From Streptomyces sp. DI166 (GTDB lineage Bacteria > Actinomycetota > Actinomycetes > Streptomycetales > Streptomycetaceae): 64,000 nt of DNA. Location: NCBI RefSeq assembly GCF_900091315.1, contig NZ_FLSP01000010.1, positions 62,001 through 126,000 on the forward strand, read 5' to 3'. This document shows positions 48,375 through 57,400 of this stretch, piece after piece (the stretch's first letter is position 1; each line of letters begins with the position of its first letter). The position numbers and the translations under genes were made by a program. Below the pieces are notes generated by a model. It had not been told where the DNA came from, did not search any database, and was given only the letters and a program-made list of their open reading frames with translations.

Positions 48375-49411
48375 CCGGACTCGACGCCCATCTGGTGGTG
48401 GACCGCGGGGAGTTCCGCCTCGACATCGCGCTGACCGTCGCCCCGGGCGAGGTGGTCGCGCTGCTCGGCCCGAACGGCGCCGGCAAGTCCACCGCGCTGC
48501 GCGCCCTCGCCGGACTGACCCCGCTCAGCGACGGCCACCTACAGCTGGACGGCGAGGAGTTGGACCGTACCCCGCCCGAACACCGGCCGGTCGGGGTGGT
48601 GTTCCAGGACTACCTGCTGTTCCCGCATCTCACGGCGCTCGACAACGTGGCCTTCGGACCGCGCTGCCAGGGCGCGTCCAGGGCGGAGTCCCGGGCGCGC
48701 GCCGCCGAGTGGCTGGACCGTATGGGGCTCGCCGACCACGCCCAGGCCAAGCCGCGCAGGCTGTCCGGCGGGCAGGCGCAGCGTGTGGCGCTGGCCCGCG
48801 CCCTGGCCTTGAACCCCCGGCTGCTCCTGCTCGACGAGCCCCTCGCCGCCCTGGACGCCCGTACCCGGCTGGAGGTGCGGGCCGCGCTGCGGCGGCACCT
48901 GGCCGACTTCGAGGCGGTGGCCGTTCTCGTCACCCATGACCCGCTGGACGCGATGGTGCTGGCCGACCGGCTGGTCGTCGTCGAGCACGGCCGGGTGGTG
49001 CAGCAGGGCGCGCCGTCGCACATCGCCCGGCATCCGCGTACCGACTACATCGCGCAGTTGGTCGGCCTGAACCTGTACCGGGGTGAGGCGGACGGACACG
49101 CCGTGCGGGTCGAGGGCGCGGCCGAGGTGATCACCACGGAGGATCTCCGCGGCCCGGTGTTCGTCGCCTTCCCGCCGAGCGCGGTCACCCTGCACCGGGA
49201 CCGGCCGACCGGTTCCAGCGCCCGGAACCTGTGGCGCTGCGAGGTGGCGGGCCTGGAGAGTCACGGCGACCAGATCCGCGCCGACCTGACCGGTGAGCTG
49301 GCGCTCGCCGCCGACCTCACCACCGTCGCCGCGGCCGAGCTGGAGCTGCACCCGGGCGCCACGGTGTGGGCGACGGTGAAGGCGGCCGAGACGCACGCCT
49401 ACCCGGCGTGA
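48371..49411 (+). CDS. modC: Molybdate ABC transporter ATP-binding protein ModC
   Basis: ATPase of 346 aa. Walker A is LLGPNGAGKST, the Q-loop VVFQDYLLFPHLTA, the signature LSGGQAQRVALARAL and Walker B LLLLDEPLAALD with H-loop VTHDPLDAM. The C-terminal 110 residues form a TOBE-like regulatory domain (VFVAFPPSAVTLHRD to ELELHPGATVWATVKAAET). Powers ModB. It abuts the convergent CBS gene with no intervening base. Confidence 0.9.
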   Translation: MTGLDAHLVVDRGEFRLDIALTVAPGEVVALLGPNGAGKSTALRALAGLTPLSDGHLQLDGEELDRTPPEHRPVGVVFQDYLLFPHLTALDNVAFGPRCQGASRAESRARAAEWLDRMGLADHAQAKPRRLSGGQAQRVALARALALNPRLLLLDEPLAALDARTRLEVRAALRRHLADFEAVAVLVTHDPLDAMVLADRLVVVEHGRVVQQGAPSHIARHPRTDYIAQLVGLNLYRGEADGHAVRVEGAAEVITTEDLRGPVFVAFPPSAVTLHRDRPTGSSARNLWRCEVAGLESHGDQIRADLTGELALAADLTTVAAAELELHPGATVWATVKAAETHAYPA

Positions 49412-49837
49412 TCAGTGGGTCGGGTCCGCCCGGGTGATGTCGGCGAGCGCGGTGTGCGGCTCCTCGGTGACGGCGAGGTCGCCGAGACTGACCATGCCGA
49501 CGGGGCAGCCGCCGCGTTCCACGACGGGCAGCCGGCGCACCGCGTACTGGCGCATCAGCTCCGCCGCGTGGTCGGTGGTGTCCTCCGGGCTCACGGTGAC
49601 CACCGGGGGCCTGCTGCACACCGAGCCGACGGCCGTGGTGTGCGGGTCGACGCCCTCGGCGACGGCCCGGACCACGATGTCGCGGTCGGTGAGCACACCG
49701 AAGAGGTCGCAGTCGTAGGCCACGAGCACATCTCCGACGTTGTGCTCGTTCATCACGCGGGCCGCCTTCTCCAGCGTGGTCATCGGTTCGACGGCCACCG
49801 CTCCGGGCGACATCACATCGCGTATCCGATGGGTCAT
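49412..49837 (-). CDS. CBS domain-containing protein
   Basis: Protein of 141 aa consisting of a CBS pair (Bateman module): DVMSPGAVAVEPMTTLEKAARVMNEHNVGDVLVA, GVLTDRDIVVRAVAEG and later SPEDTTDHAAELMRQYAVRRLPVVE, MVSLGDLAV. CBS pairs bind adenine nucleotides; stand-alone proteins like this are common stress-related proteins in Streptomyces. AGGAG precedes the ATG at 8 bases. Downstream of PolX in the same direction with 29 bases between. Confidence 0.9.
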   Translation of the reverse strand: MTHRIRDVMSPGAVAVEPMTTLEKAARVMNEHNVGDVLVAYDCDLFGVLTDRDIVVRAVAEGVDPHTTAVGSVCSRPPVVTVSPEDTTDHAAELMRQYAVRRLPVVERGGCPVGMVSLGDLAVTEEPHTALADITRADPTH

Positions 49838-49866
49838 GGGGGCATCTCCTGTCCGGGTCGGTCCGG

Positions 49867-51588
49867 CTACGCGCGCCCCTTGCGCAGGAAGCGCCTGAGC
49901 CGGGTCAGGGTCCAGGTGTTGATCACGTCGTCCTTGGTCAGCCAGCCGCGCTGGGCCGTGGCCACGCCGTAGCGCATATGGGCCAGGTGGGGTACGGCGT
50001 GGGCGTCGCTGTCGACGGCGAAGCGCACGCCGTGCCGTTTGGCCCGCAGGATGTGCTCGTCGTTGAGGTCGAGCCGGTCCGGGTGGGCGTTGATCTCCAG
50101 GGCGGTGCCGGTGCGGGCGCAGGCGGCGAAGACCTCGTCGAGGTCGGCGTCGATGCCGGACCGCCTGCCGATCAGGCGGGTGGTGGGGTGGCCGATGACG
50201 TTGACGCAGGGGTTCTCGCAGGCCCGCACCAGGCGCCGGGTGAGCGCGTCCCGGCTCTGGTCGAAGTGGGAGTGGATCGAGGCCACGCAGACGTCGAAGT
50301 CGGCGAGGAAGTCGTCCGGCCAGTCGACGCCGCCCTCGGGGCCGATGTTCAGTTCCACGCCGTGCAGGAGCCGCATGCCGCGCGGGGGACTGAGTTCCCG
50401 TACCTGTGCGCGCTGGGCGAGCATCCGCTCCTTGGTCATGCGCTGCATGGACAGGTCGGGGGCGTGGTCGGTGATCGCGTAGTAGGCGTAGCCGCGCCCG
50501 GCGGCCGCGGCGACCATGTCCTCCAGGGAGGCGAGTCCGTCGGTGAGGTCGGTGTGGGTGTGCAGGTCGCCGCGCAGGTCCGCCTCGGTGACCAGCTCGG
50601 GCAGGGTGCCCTCCAGGCCGGCCTCGATCTCCCCGCGGTCCTCGCGCAGCGGGGGCGCGATCCAGGGCAGCCCGAGCCGGGCGTACACGTCCTCCTCGGT
50701 GCGGGAGACGATCCGCTCGCCGGTCTCGGTGTCGAAGAGTCCGTACTCGGAGAGCTTCAGCTTCTGGTGGACGGCCCGTTCCCGGATCCTGATGTTGTGG
50801 GCCTTGGAGCCGGTGAAGTACAGCAGGGCCGCGCCCCAGGAGTCCTTCGGCACGACGCGCAGGTCGACGTTGAGTCCCCGGTCGGTGCGCACGGAGGTCT
50901 TCTTGTCGCCGTGGGCGATGACCTCGGTGACGTACGGCAGCTCGGTGAACGCCTTCATCACCGGTCCGGGCGTGCGGGCGGCGACCAGGACGTCGATGTC
51001 GCCGATGGTCTCGCGGCCCCGGCGCAGCGAACCCGCGTAGGCGCACCGCAGTACGCCGCTCGCCTCGGACAGCGCGTCGACGACGGACTCGGCGAGGTCG
51101 GCGGCGACGTCGACGAGGACCCGGTCCCCGGCGGAGCGCAGCAGGTCGATGCCGTGCAGGAGTTTCTCCTCGGTGCGCGGGCCGAAGCCCTTCAGGTCGC
51201 GCAGTTTCTGTTCGTGGATGGCGTCGGCGAGTTCGTCGACCGAGGAGATGCCCAGCTCCTGGTAGAGCACCAGGGCCTTCTTGGGGCCGAGGGAGGGGAT
51301 GGCGGTCAGCCGCCGGACTCCGGCCGGGATCTTCGCGCGCAGTTTCTCGACCGCGGCGACGCTGCCGGTGCCCAGGTACTCGACGATCTTCTCGGCGGTC
51401 GACTTGCCGACGCCGGGGATCTCCTGGAGGCCCTTGAGGTCGAGGGTGGAGACATCGGCGTGGTGGCCGCCGATCGCGCGGGCGGCCTTCTCGTAGACGC
51501 GCGCCCTGAACGCGTCTCCTCCGGTGATCGAGATCAGGTCCGCGTACTCCTGGAAGAGCGCGGCCACCTCGTCGTTGGCACGAGCCAC
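49867..51588 (-). CDS. polX: DNA polymerase/3'-5' exonuclease PolX
   Basis: Protein of 573 aa with the full bacterial PolX layout. Helix-hairpin-helix motifs (LQEIPGVGKSTAEKIVEYL; GFGPRTEEKLLHG) are followed by the polymerase nucleotidyltransferase motif YAGSLRRGRETIGDIDVLVAA with catalytic Asp pair, then a C-terminal PHP exonuclease domain: DLHTHTDLTDG, AITDHAP, SIHSHF and NAHPDRLDL. It fills short gaps in base-excision repair. The GTG start fits TACCCT 6 bases upstream, which excludes the longer upstream frame. Confidence 0.92.
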   Translation of the reverse strand: MARANDEVAALFQEYADLISITGGDAFRARVYEKAARAIGGHHADVSTLDLKGLQEIPGVGKSTAEKIVEYLGTGSVAAVEKLRAKIPAGVRRLTAIPSLGPKKALVLYQELGISSVDELADAIHEQKLRDLKGFGPRTEEKLLHGIDLLRSAGDRVLVDVAADLAESVVDALSEASGVLRCAYAGSLRRGRETIGDIDVLVAARTPGPVMKAFTELPYVTEVIAHGDKKTSVRTDRGLNVDLRVVPKDSWGAALLYFTGSKAHNIRIRERAVHQKLKLSEYGLFDTETGERIVSRTEEDVYARLGLPWIAPPLREDRGEIEAGLEGTLPELVTEADLRGDLHTHTDLTDGLASLEDMVAAAAGRGYAYYAITDHAPDLSMQRMTKERMLAQRAQVRELSPPRGMRLLHGVELNIGPEGGVDWPDDFLADFDVCVASIHSHFDQSRDALTRRLVRACENPCVNVIGHPTTRLIGRRSGIDADLDEVFAACARTGTALEINAHPDRLDLNDEHILRAKRHGVRFAVDSDAHAVPHLAHMRYGVATAQRGWLTKDDVINTWTLTRLRRFLRKGRA

Positions 51589-51594
51589 ATGTTC

Positions 51595-51600
51595 AGGGTA
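51595..51600 (-). promoter_or_regulatory. -10 box TACCCT, leaderless polX
   Basis: On the minus strand TACCCT lies 6 bases before the GTG at 51588; no ribosome binding site. It lies in the 28-base gap after the hydrolase gene, so polX has its own promoter. Confidence 0.5.
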
Positions 51601-51616
51601 GGCACGCGGGACGGTT

Positions 51617-52285
51617 TCAGTCCCCCGAGGCGGCCCGTACGTGGTCCGCGCACCACTGCCGGGCCGCGTCGGCGACGGTCTCCAGCGCGCCGGGCTCCTC
51701 GAACAGGTGCGTGGCTCCGGACACGACATGCACGGTGCAGGGCACCCGCAGCCGCCGGGCCGCGTCCTCGTTGAGCCGCATCACTTCCAGGTCCCGCCCG
51801 CCCACGATCAGCAGCACGGGCGCCCGTACGGCCTCCAGGGCGCCCTCGGCCAGGTCGGGACGGCCTCCGCGGGAGACCACGGTCAGCACGCGCGCGGGGC
51901 GCTCGGCGGCGGCCACCAGTGCGGCGGCGGCGCCGGTACTGGCGCCGAACAGCGCCACCAGCAGGTTCCGGGTCTCCTCCCGCTCCGCCAGCCAGTCGAT
52001 CGCGGCCACCAGGCGCCCGCCGAGCAGCGGGATGTCGAAGCGGTACCCGCGCGTGATCTCGTCCTCGCGTGCCTCCTCCTCGGTGAGCAGGTCCATCAGC
52101 AGCGTGCCGAGGCCGACGCCGTGCAGGGCCTGGGCGACCTTCCGGTTGCGGGGGCTGTGCCGGGAACTTCCGCTGCCGTGCGCGAACAGCACGACGGCCC
52201 GGGCCCGGGAGGGCAGGACCAGTTCACCGGCCAGTTCGACGCCCCGGCCCGCGGGCACGACGACCGCTCGGGAGATCATCGCCAT
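51617..52285 (-). CDS. Alpha/beta hydrolase (dienelactone-hydrolase-like)
   Basis: Cytoplasmic hydrolase of 222 aa. The nucleophile elbow is LFGASTGAAAAL, the acid is in LLIVGGRDLEVMRLN and the His in VVSGATHLFEEPG. FAHGSGSSRHSPRNRKVAQAL is the oxyanion strand region seen in DeoC-type and phosphoribosyltransferase-fused relatives. Substrate unknown. Two ATGs two codons apart (52285, 52279) are possible starts. It lies upstream of polX in the same direction and divergent from the CapA-like gene. Confidence 0.85.
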   Translation of the reverse strand: MAMISRAVVVPAGRGVELAGELVLPSRARAVVLFAHGSGSSRHSPRNRKVAQALHGVGLGTLLMDLLTEEEAREDEITRGYRFDIPLLGGRLVAAIDWLAEREETRNLLVALFGASTGAAAALVAAAERPARVLTVVSRGGRPDLAEGALEAVRAPVLLIVGGRDLEVMRLNEDAARRLRVPCTVHVVSGATHLFEEPGALETVADAARQWCADHVRAASGD

Positions 52286-52387
52286 CGCCTGCTTTCCCTG
52301 CTCCGCCGTTTTCCGTGTCTGCTTCCACGATCCCCGGCATCGGCGGTTTCCACGATCGGTACCGGGTTCCGGGTGCCGCGGGCGGCC

Positions 52388-52393
52388 TACCGT
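52388..52393 (+). promoter_or_regulatory. -10 box TACCGT, leaderless CapA-like gene
   Basis: TACCGT lies 6 bases before the ATG at 52400. GGAG between them is too close to the ATG (3 bases) to be a normal ribosome binding site. Confidence 0.45.
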
Positions 52394-52399
52394 GGAGTC

Positions 52400-53497
52400 A
52401 TGGGCGGCGGTGTCGTGACGCTGTTCCTGTGCGGCGATGTGATGCTCGGGCGCGGCGTCGACCAGATCCTCGCGCACCCCGGCGACCCGGCCCTGCGCGA
52501 GACGTACGTGACGGACGCCCGCGCCTACGTCCGTCTCGCGGAGGCCGCGAACGGTCCGGTCCCGGCGCCCGTGCCGCCCTCCTGGCCGTGGGGCGAGGCG
52601 CTGCCCCTGCTCGCCGCGAGCGCCCCCGACGTGCGGATCGTGAACCTGGAGACCTCGGTCACCGCCGACGGCTCCTTCGCGCCCGACAAGGAGATCCACT
52701 ACCGGATGCATCCGGCCAACCTCCCCGCCCTGACCGTGGCCCGCCCCGATGTCTGTGTGCTCGCCAACAACCACGTCCTGGACTTCGGCACCCTCGGGCT
52801 GGCCGAGACCCTCACCGCGCTCCCCCGCGCGGGGCTGCGCACGGCGGGCGCCGGGCGGGACGCCGAGGAGGCGTACGGACCGGCCGTGGTACCGCTCGGC
52901 ACGGGCGGCCGGGTGCTGGTGTGGGCGCTGGCTTTTCGGTCCAGCGGTGTGCCCGACTCGTGGGCGGCGACGGCGGAACGGGCGGGCGTGGCGTACCTGC
53001 GCGCGGCGACGCCTGATGCGGCCACCGCCGTGCTGGAGCGCGTGGAGCGGTTGCGGCGGCCCGGTGACCTCGTGGTCGTGTCGGTGCACTGGGGGTCCAA
53101 CTGGGGCTATCAAGTGCCCGGGTCCCACGTCGAGTTCGCGCACGCCCTGGTCGACGGCGGGGTCGACGTGGTCCATGGGCACTCCTCGCACCATCCGCGT
53201 CCGGTGGAGGTGTACCGCGACCGGCTGATCCTGTACGGGTGCGGCGACTTCGTCGACGACTACGAGGGCATCGGCGGATTCGGGGAGTACCGGGCGGAGT
53301 TGCGGCTGATGTTCCTGTTGTCGGTGGCGGACAGCGGGCGGCTGACGGGGCTGCGGACGGTGCCGTTGCGGGCCCGGCGGATGCGGCTGGAGCGGGCCGG
53401 GGCGGCGGACACGGAGTGGCTGCGGGAGACGCTCGGGCGGATCAGCGCGGGGGTGCGGGTCACGGTCGCCGACGACGGTTCGCTCACGCTCACTTGA
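52400..53497 (+). CDS. CapA/YwtB family poly-gamma-glutamate-type metallophosphatase
   Basis: Protein of 365 aa of the bacterial capsule-synthesis CapA family, a calcineurin-like phosphoesterase fold. Conserved parts: LFLCGDVMLGRGVD, VRIVNLETSVTADG, VCVLANNHVLDFGTLGLAETL, VVVSVHWGSNW and VDVVHGHSSHHPRPVE. No signal peptide is visible, whereas capsule CapA proteins are usually anchored outside. It may act on polyglutamate-like or other intracellular substrates; function unclear. Confidence 0.85.
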   Translation: MGGGVVTLFLCGDVMLGRGVDQILAHPGDPALRETYVTDARAYVRLAEAANGPVPAPVPPSWPWGEALPLLAASAPDVRIVNLETSVTADGSFAPDKEIHYRMHPANLPALTVARPDVCVLANNHVLDFGTLGLAETLTALPRAGLRTAGAGRDAEEAYGPAVVPLGTGGRVLVWALAFRSSGVPDSWAATAERAGVAYLRAATPDAATAVLERVERLRRPGDLVVVSVHWGSNWGYQVPGSHVEFAHALVDGGVDVVHGHSSHHPRPVEVYRDRLILYGCGDFVDDYEGIGGFGEYRAELRLMFLLSVADSGRLTGLRTVPLRARRMRLERAGAADTEWLRETLGRISAGVRVTVADDGSLTLT

Positions 53498-53551
53498 AAC
53501 AGTTTCGCTGCAGGTCAGGCACCCCGGCGCCGCGTTGTCAGTGGTCTCCCC

Positions 53552-53590
53552 TAAAGTTCCCGTCACTTGATCGACGAAGTGACGGGGAGG
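53552..53590 (+). promoter_or_regulatory. -10 box, dyad and ribosome binding site of the MoxR-vWA operon
   Basis: TAAAGT (53552-53557) is a -10 candidate. CCGTCACTT (53560-53568) and AAGTGACGG (53577-53585) are perfect 9-base arms around an 8-base loop. The right arm shares its last two G with the GGGGAGG ribosome binding site (53584-53590). It may be an operator at the transcription start or a 5'-end hairpin that hides the site. Confidence 0.6.
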
Positions 53591-53595
53591 CACCT

Positions 53596-54450
53596 GTGGG
53601 GTGGGTGAGCGCGGGCGACTACGAGGTCGCGCTGGACGCGGGGAAGGTCGTGTGCCGCAACGCGGCCGGGCGGCGGCTGAAATCGGTGCCGGCCAAACTC
53701 GCCGACGAGCCCGCGGTGGTGGGCCTGCGTCAGCTCGCCGAGTGGCTCCAGCGGCACGAACGGCAGTGCCTGACCGACGTGGAGCGCTGGATGGTGCGCT
53801 CCCTTCCGGTGCCGCTCGCGGTGATCGCCCGGGTGTGGCCGGACCCGGCCTGGCAGGCGGCGCTGCGCGACCTGGTGGTCACCGGGCCGGACGGTGAGGT
53901 CGCCGGGTTCCTGCGGGACGCCGACACCGAGCGCGGACTCGGTCTCGTCGATCTCGACGGCGACACCGTGCGCATCAGCCCCGACCTGGTGCGCATCCCC
54001 CACCCGGTGCTGCTGGAGGACCTGGAGGAACTGCGGGAGTTCGCCGTCGAACTCGGCGTCGAGCAGCGCGCCCAGCAGCTGTTCCGCGAGGTGTGGCACC
54101 GCCCGGAGAACCTCGGCGCGGACGCCACCTCCGTCGACGAGTACGCGGGCGGTGTCTTCAAGGAACTGCGGTTCCTGGCCGGACGGGTCACCCAGCTCGG
54201 TTACCGGGTGCGCGGCGGCGACGCCGTGTGCGCGCTGCGCGAGGACGGGCGCGCGATCGAGGCCCGCGTCTGGATCGGCGACTACGAGACCTACATGGAG
54301 ACCGAGACCGGCCCGCTCACCTGGACGGACGACGCCGGGAAGATCCTGAGGCTCGGTCAGGTCGGGCCGGTGTCCTGGTCGGAGGGCATGCGCATGGCGG
54401 CCGCGCTGTACGCGGGACGCGACATCGAGGACGAGGAGAAGGCCGCGTGA
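53596..54450 (+). CDS. DUF4132 domain-containing protein
   Basis: Protein of 284 aa, first gene of the MoxR-vWA operon. The second half is DUF4132-like: LREFAVELGVEQRAQQLFREVWHRP, then GVFKELRFLAGRVTQLGYRVRGGDAVCALREDG and ARVWIGDYETYMETETGPLTW. DUF4132 occurs in MolR/YehI-type proteins next to MoxR ATPases. No signal peptide or membrane segment. The GTG start follows GGGGAGG at 5 bases, and its stop overlaps the next gene (GTGA). Confidence 0.78.
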   Translation: MGWVSAGDYEVALDAGKVVCRNAAGRRLKSVPAKLADEPAVVGLRQLAEWLQRHERQCLTDVERWMVRSLPVPLAVIARVWPDPAWQAALRDLVVTGPDGEVAGFLRDADTERGLGLVDLDGDTVRISPDLVRIPHPVLLEDLEELREFAVELGVEQRAQQLFREVWHRPENLGADATSVDEYAGGVFKELRFLAGRVTQLGYRVRGGDAVCALREDGRAIEARVWIGDYETYMETETGPLTWTDDAGKILRLGQVGPVSWSEGMRMAAALYAGRDIEDEEKAA

Positions 54451-57400
54451 CCACCTACGACGAAACCACCGCGGCCGCCCTGCTGGACGCGGGCGCGATC
54501 CTCCCGCCGGGCGCCACCTCCCGCGAGGACGCCGACACCCTCACCGTCCGCACGTACACCCACCCCGCCCTGGACGAGCGGCCGGTCGTCCGGCTGGTGC
54601 CGGGCACGCTCGGCGAGGCGGAGGATCTGGCCCTGGAGTTCCTGGGGCTCGGCCGGGACCCGGAGGCGCCCGAGGTCGGGCAGGTGCGGCGGGAGACGCT
54701 CGGCTTCCCCGCCTGGGCACTGGTCCACGACCCGGCCAACGGCCACCACGCGCTCGCCCTGGTCAAGGACGTGGAACGGCTCTCCCGGCAGGCCAAGTCC
54801 CGCCCCGGCGCGGCCAAGGACGGCTTCGAGGAGCTGGGCGAGCGGCTCGGCCGTGCCGTCCCGCACTTCCTGCCGACGTTCTACGAGCAGGCCGCGCGGG
54901 TCTTCCTCCAGCACGAGAACACCACGTACGCGGCGGCCTTCTTCGGCAAGGCGCGCGAGGCCGAGCGGGTGCACGCGCTGACCGTGGACGAGGAGCGGCA
55001 GCGTGCGGTGTTCCTGGAGTTCGCCTTCGCGGGGGCGCTGACCGTCAAGGCGCTCAAGGAGCACGTGAAGGCCCTGTCCCAGCGGCTCGACCCGGCCGAG
55101 GCGTGGGCGCAGTACCGGCAGTTGACGGTGGAGCGGTGCGCGGCGGGCATGCCGCCGTACGCCTCGCTGCCGCAGGACGCCCGCGGCCTGATCAAGGCGG
55201 CCGGTCTGAACCGGGTGGCCGAGGAGTGCGCGCTGGTCGCGGACCTGATCGCCTCCCCGGCGGCGGTGCGCGCGCCCGCGTCCTTCTGGAACACCTATCG
55301 CGCCACCCTCGCCGTGCTCGCCAAGGAGCGCCCGGAGACGCGCGTCCGGCTGCTGGAGATCATGCCGTCCGGGCTCGGACGCTCCGTCGAGGACGACGAG
55401 TTCTGGCTGGCGCTGCTCGCGGAGACCGGCGCGGACCGGCTGCTGACCGGTGAGGACGAGGGGCCGGTCGACGCGGCGGACTGGCTGAGCCGGTGGGCCA
55501 CGTACCGCAAGCACGGCGCCGCTTCCGCCAAGCGCTCCCCCGCCACGCTCGCGCTGGTGGAGCGGATGGCACCGCGGCTGCGCGCGGACGGACGGCCGGT
55601 CGACCTGTTCGTCGGCCGTTGGCACGCAGGCGCCGATCTGGACCTGCTCGACCTGTGCGCGGCCGAGGGCGTCCCGCTGTCGGTCCCCGACCGGGACACC
55701 CCCGTCCATCTGGATCTCGACCGCTGGCTGGGCGAGAGCCGGGGACGCCGGGACCTGGTGGCCACCGCCGCCGACCCGCGACTGCGGCGCCTGATCTACG
55801 AGGAGCTCGGCAGCCTCGGCCGGGGCCAGGTGCCCCAGTACCGGCAGGAACAGATCGCCGAGCATCCGGTGCTGAGCGGAGTGCTGCGGGAGTGGATCGC
55901 CGACCGGGCCGAGGAGTACACCCGCGCGACCGGGCTGCCCGCCGTCAACGCGGCCCTGGACCGGCTGCGCATCTACCGCTCGGTCGCCGCCCAGGTCCAC
56001 GGCGAGGCCGTGGCGAGGGTCACCGCCCACGACCTCGCCCCGCTGCTGGGCCGCACCCTGCGCACGGGCATCATGGCCGAGCTGGGCTGGCCCGCCCTGG
56101 ACGAGGCGTTCACCCGGCTCGGCCCCGAGGTCCTGCCCAAGGGACAGCGCAATCATCTGCTCGTCACCGAGGCATGGCCCGCCCTGATCCTCTGCCGGGG
56201 CAACAAGGCGGTCGTCGTCGGCCCGGACAGCGTGCTGCTCGAACACGAGCTGCGCGTGCCGGTCCCGCTGGACCAGTGGAACCGCCCGCGCTTCCGCTAC
56301 ACCGACGGCGAGCTGCTGGTGATGTGGCAGCAGGACGGGAAGGAGCACGGCTACTGGTCGTCCCGGCCGTCCGAGGTGTTCACCGTGAGCGGTGAACACG
56401 TGGGCTACTGGTACGGCAATCAGCTCGACGCCCCCTCGGTCCCGCTGCCCGGCGGCGGCCGGGCCACCGGTGGCCGCACGCTCCACGCGGGCGACACCGT
56501 CCTGCCCCCGAACCGCCCGGTGCTGAGCGACGGCACCACGCTGTGGCGCCAGGGGCGGGACGGCATCCGGCAGGTGTGGCTGGAGTACGACCCGGCGACC
56601 GGTGCCCACGGCCGCGCCTCGCTGCCCGCGTTCCTGCGGTCCGGCATCTGTGAGGGCGCCACGCTCGACCAGCATCTGTGCGAGGTGCTGCCGCTCCAGC
56701 CCGGTCTGGAGAACACCCCGTTCGGCACCGACGGCACCGTCCTCGGCCGCTGGGTGCGCACCGCGGCCGAGGACGAGCGGGTGACGACCGCCGGAACGCC
56801 GGACGGCCGTACGGTCACCCTGCGCGCCAAGGGCGTTCCGCTCGGCGCGCTGCGGCTGCCCGGCGGCGCCGAGCCCGTTGTCGCGCAGGTCGGCTCGCAC
56901 ATCGCCCTGTTCGCCGCCGACGACACCTCGGACGGCGCTCAGCTCACCCGCGTCACCACGGGCGAACAGCACGGCGAGTTCGACAAGGAGTTGCCGTATC
57001 TGCCCCCGCCGGCGTTCTGGCACGCGCTGCGGCCCCGCGACGAGCGGGGCTCGGCGGCCCTGCGCGCCCTGAGCGACGAGCGCGCGGCCGAGCTGCTGCG
57101 GGTCGGCGCCGCCGCGGTGGCCGAGTACCACGCGCAGGTCGCCGCCACCAAGTCGTTCGAGGGGAAGGCCAAGATTCCCAGCACGCCGAGGTTCGTCCTG
57201 ACGGCTGTCCGCAAGGCGCTGCCGGAAGTGACCGACGAGCGGCTGCTCATCGGTGTCACGGTGGAGGTCCGTGCCGCGCAGCACATCATCGAGCAGGCCG
57301 CCGCCTTCACGAAGCGGCCCGCCGAGCAGCAGCCCGCGACCCGGAAGCAGCCGGTGCGGGAGATGTTCGCCGACTATCGCCCGCGGCACGGCGACGACCG

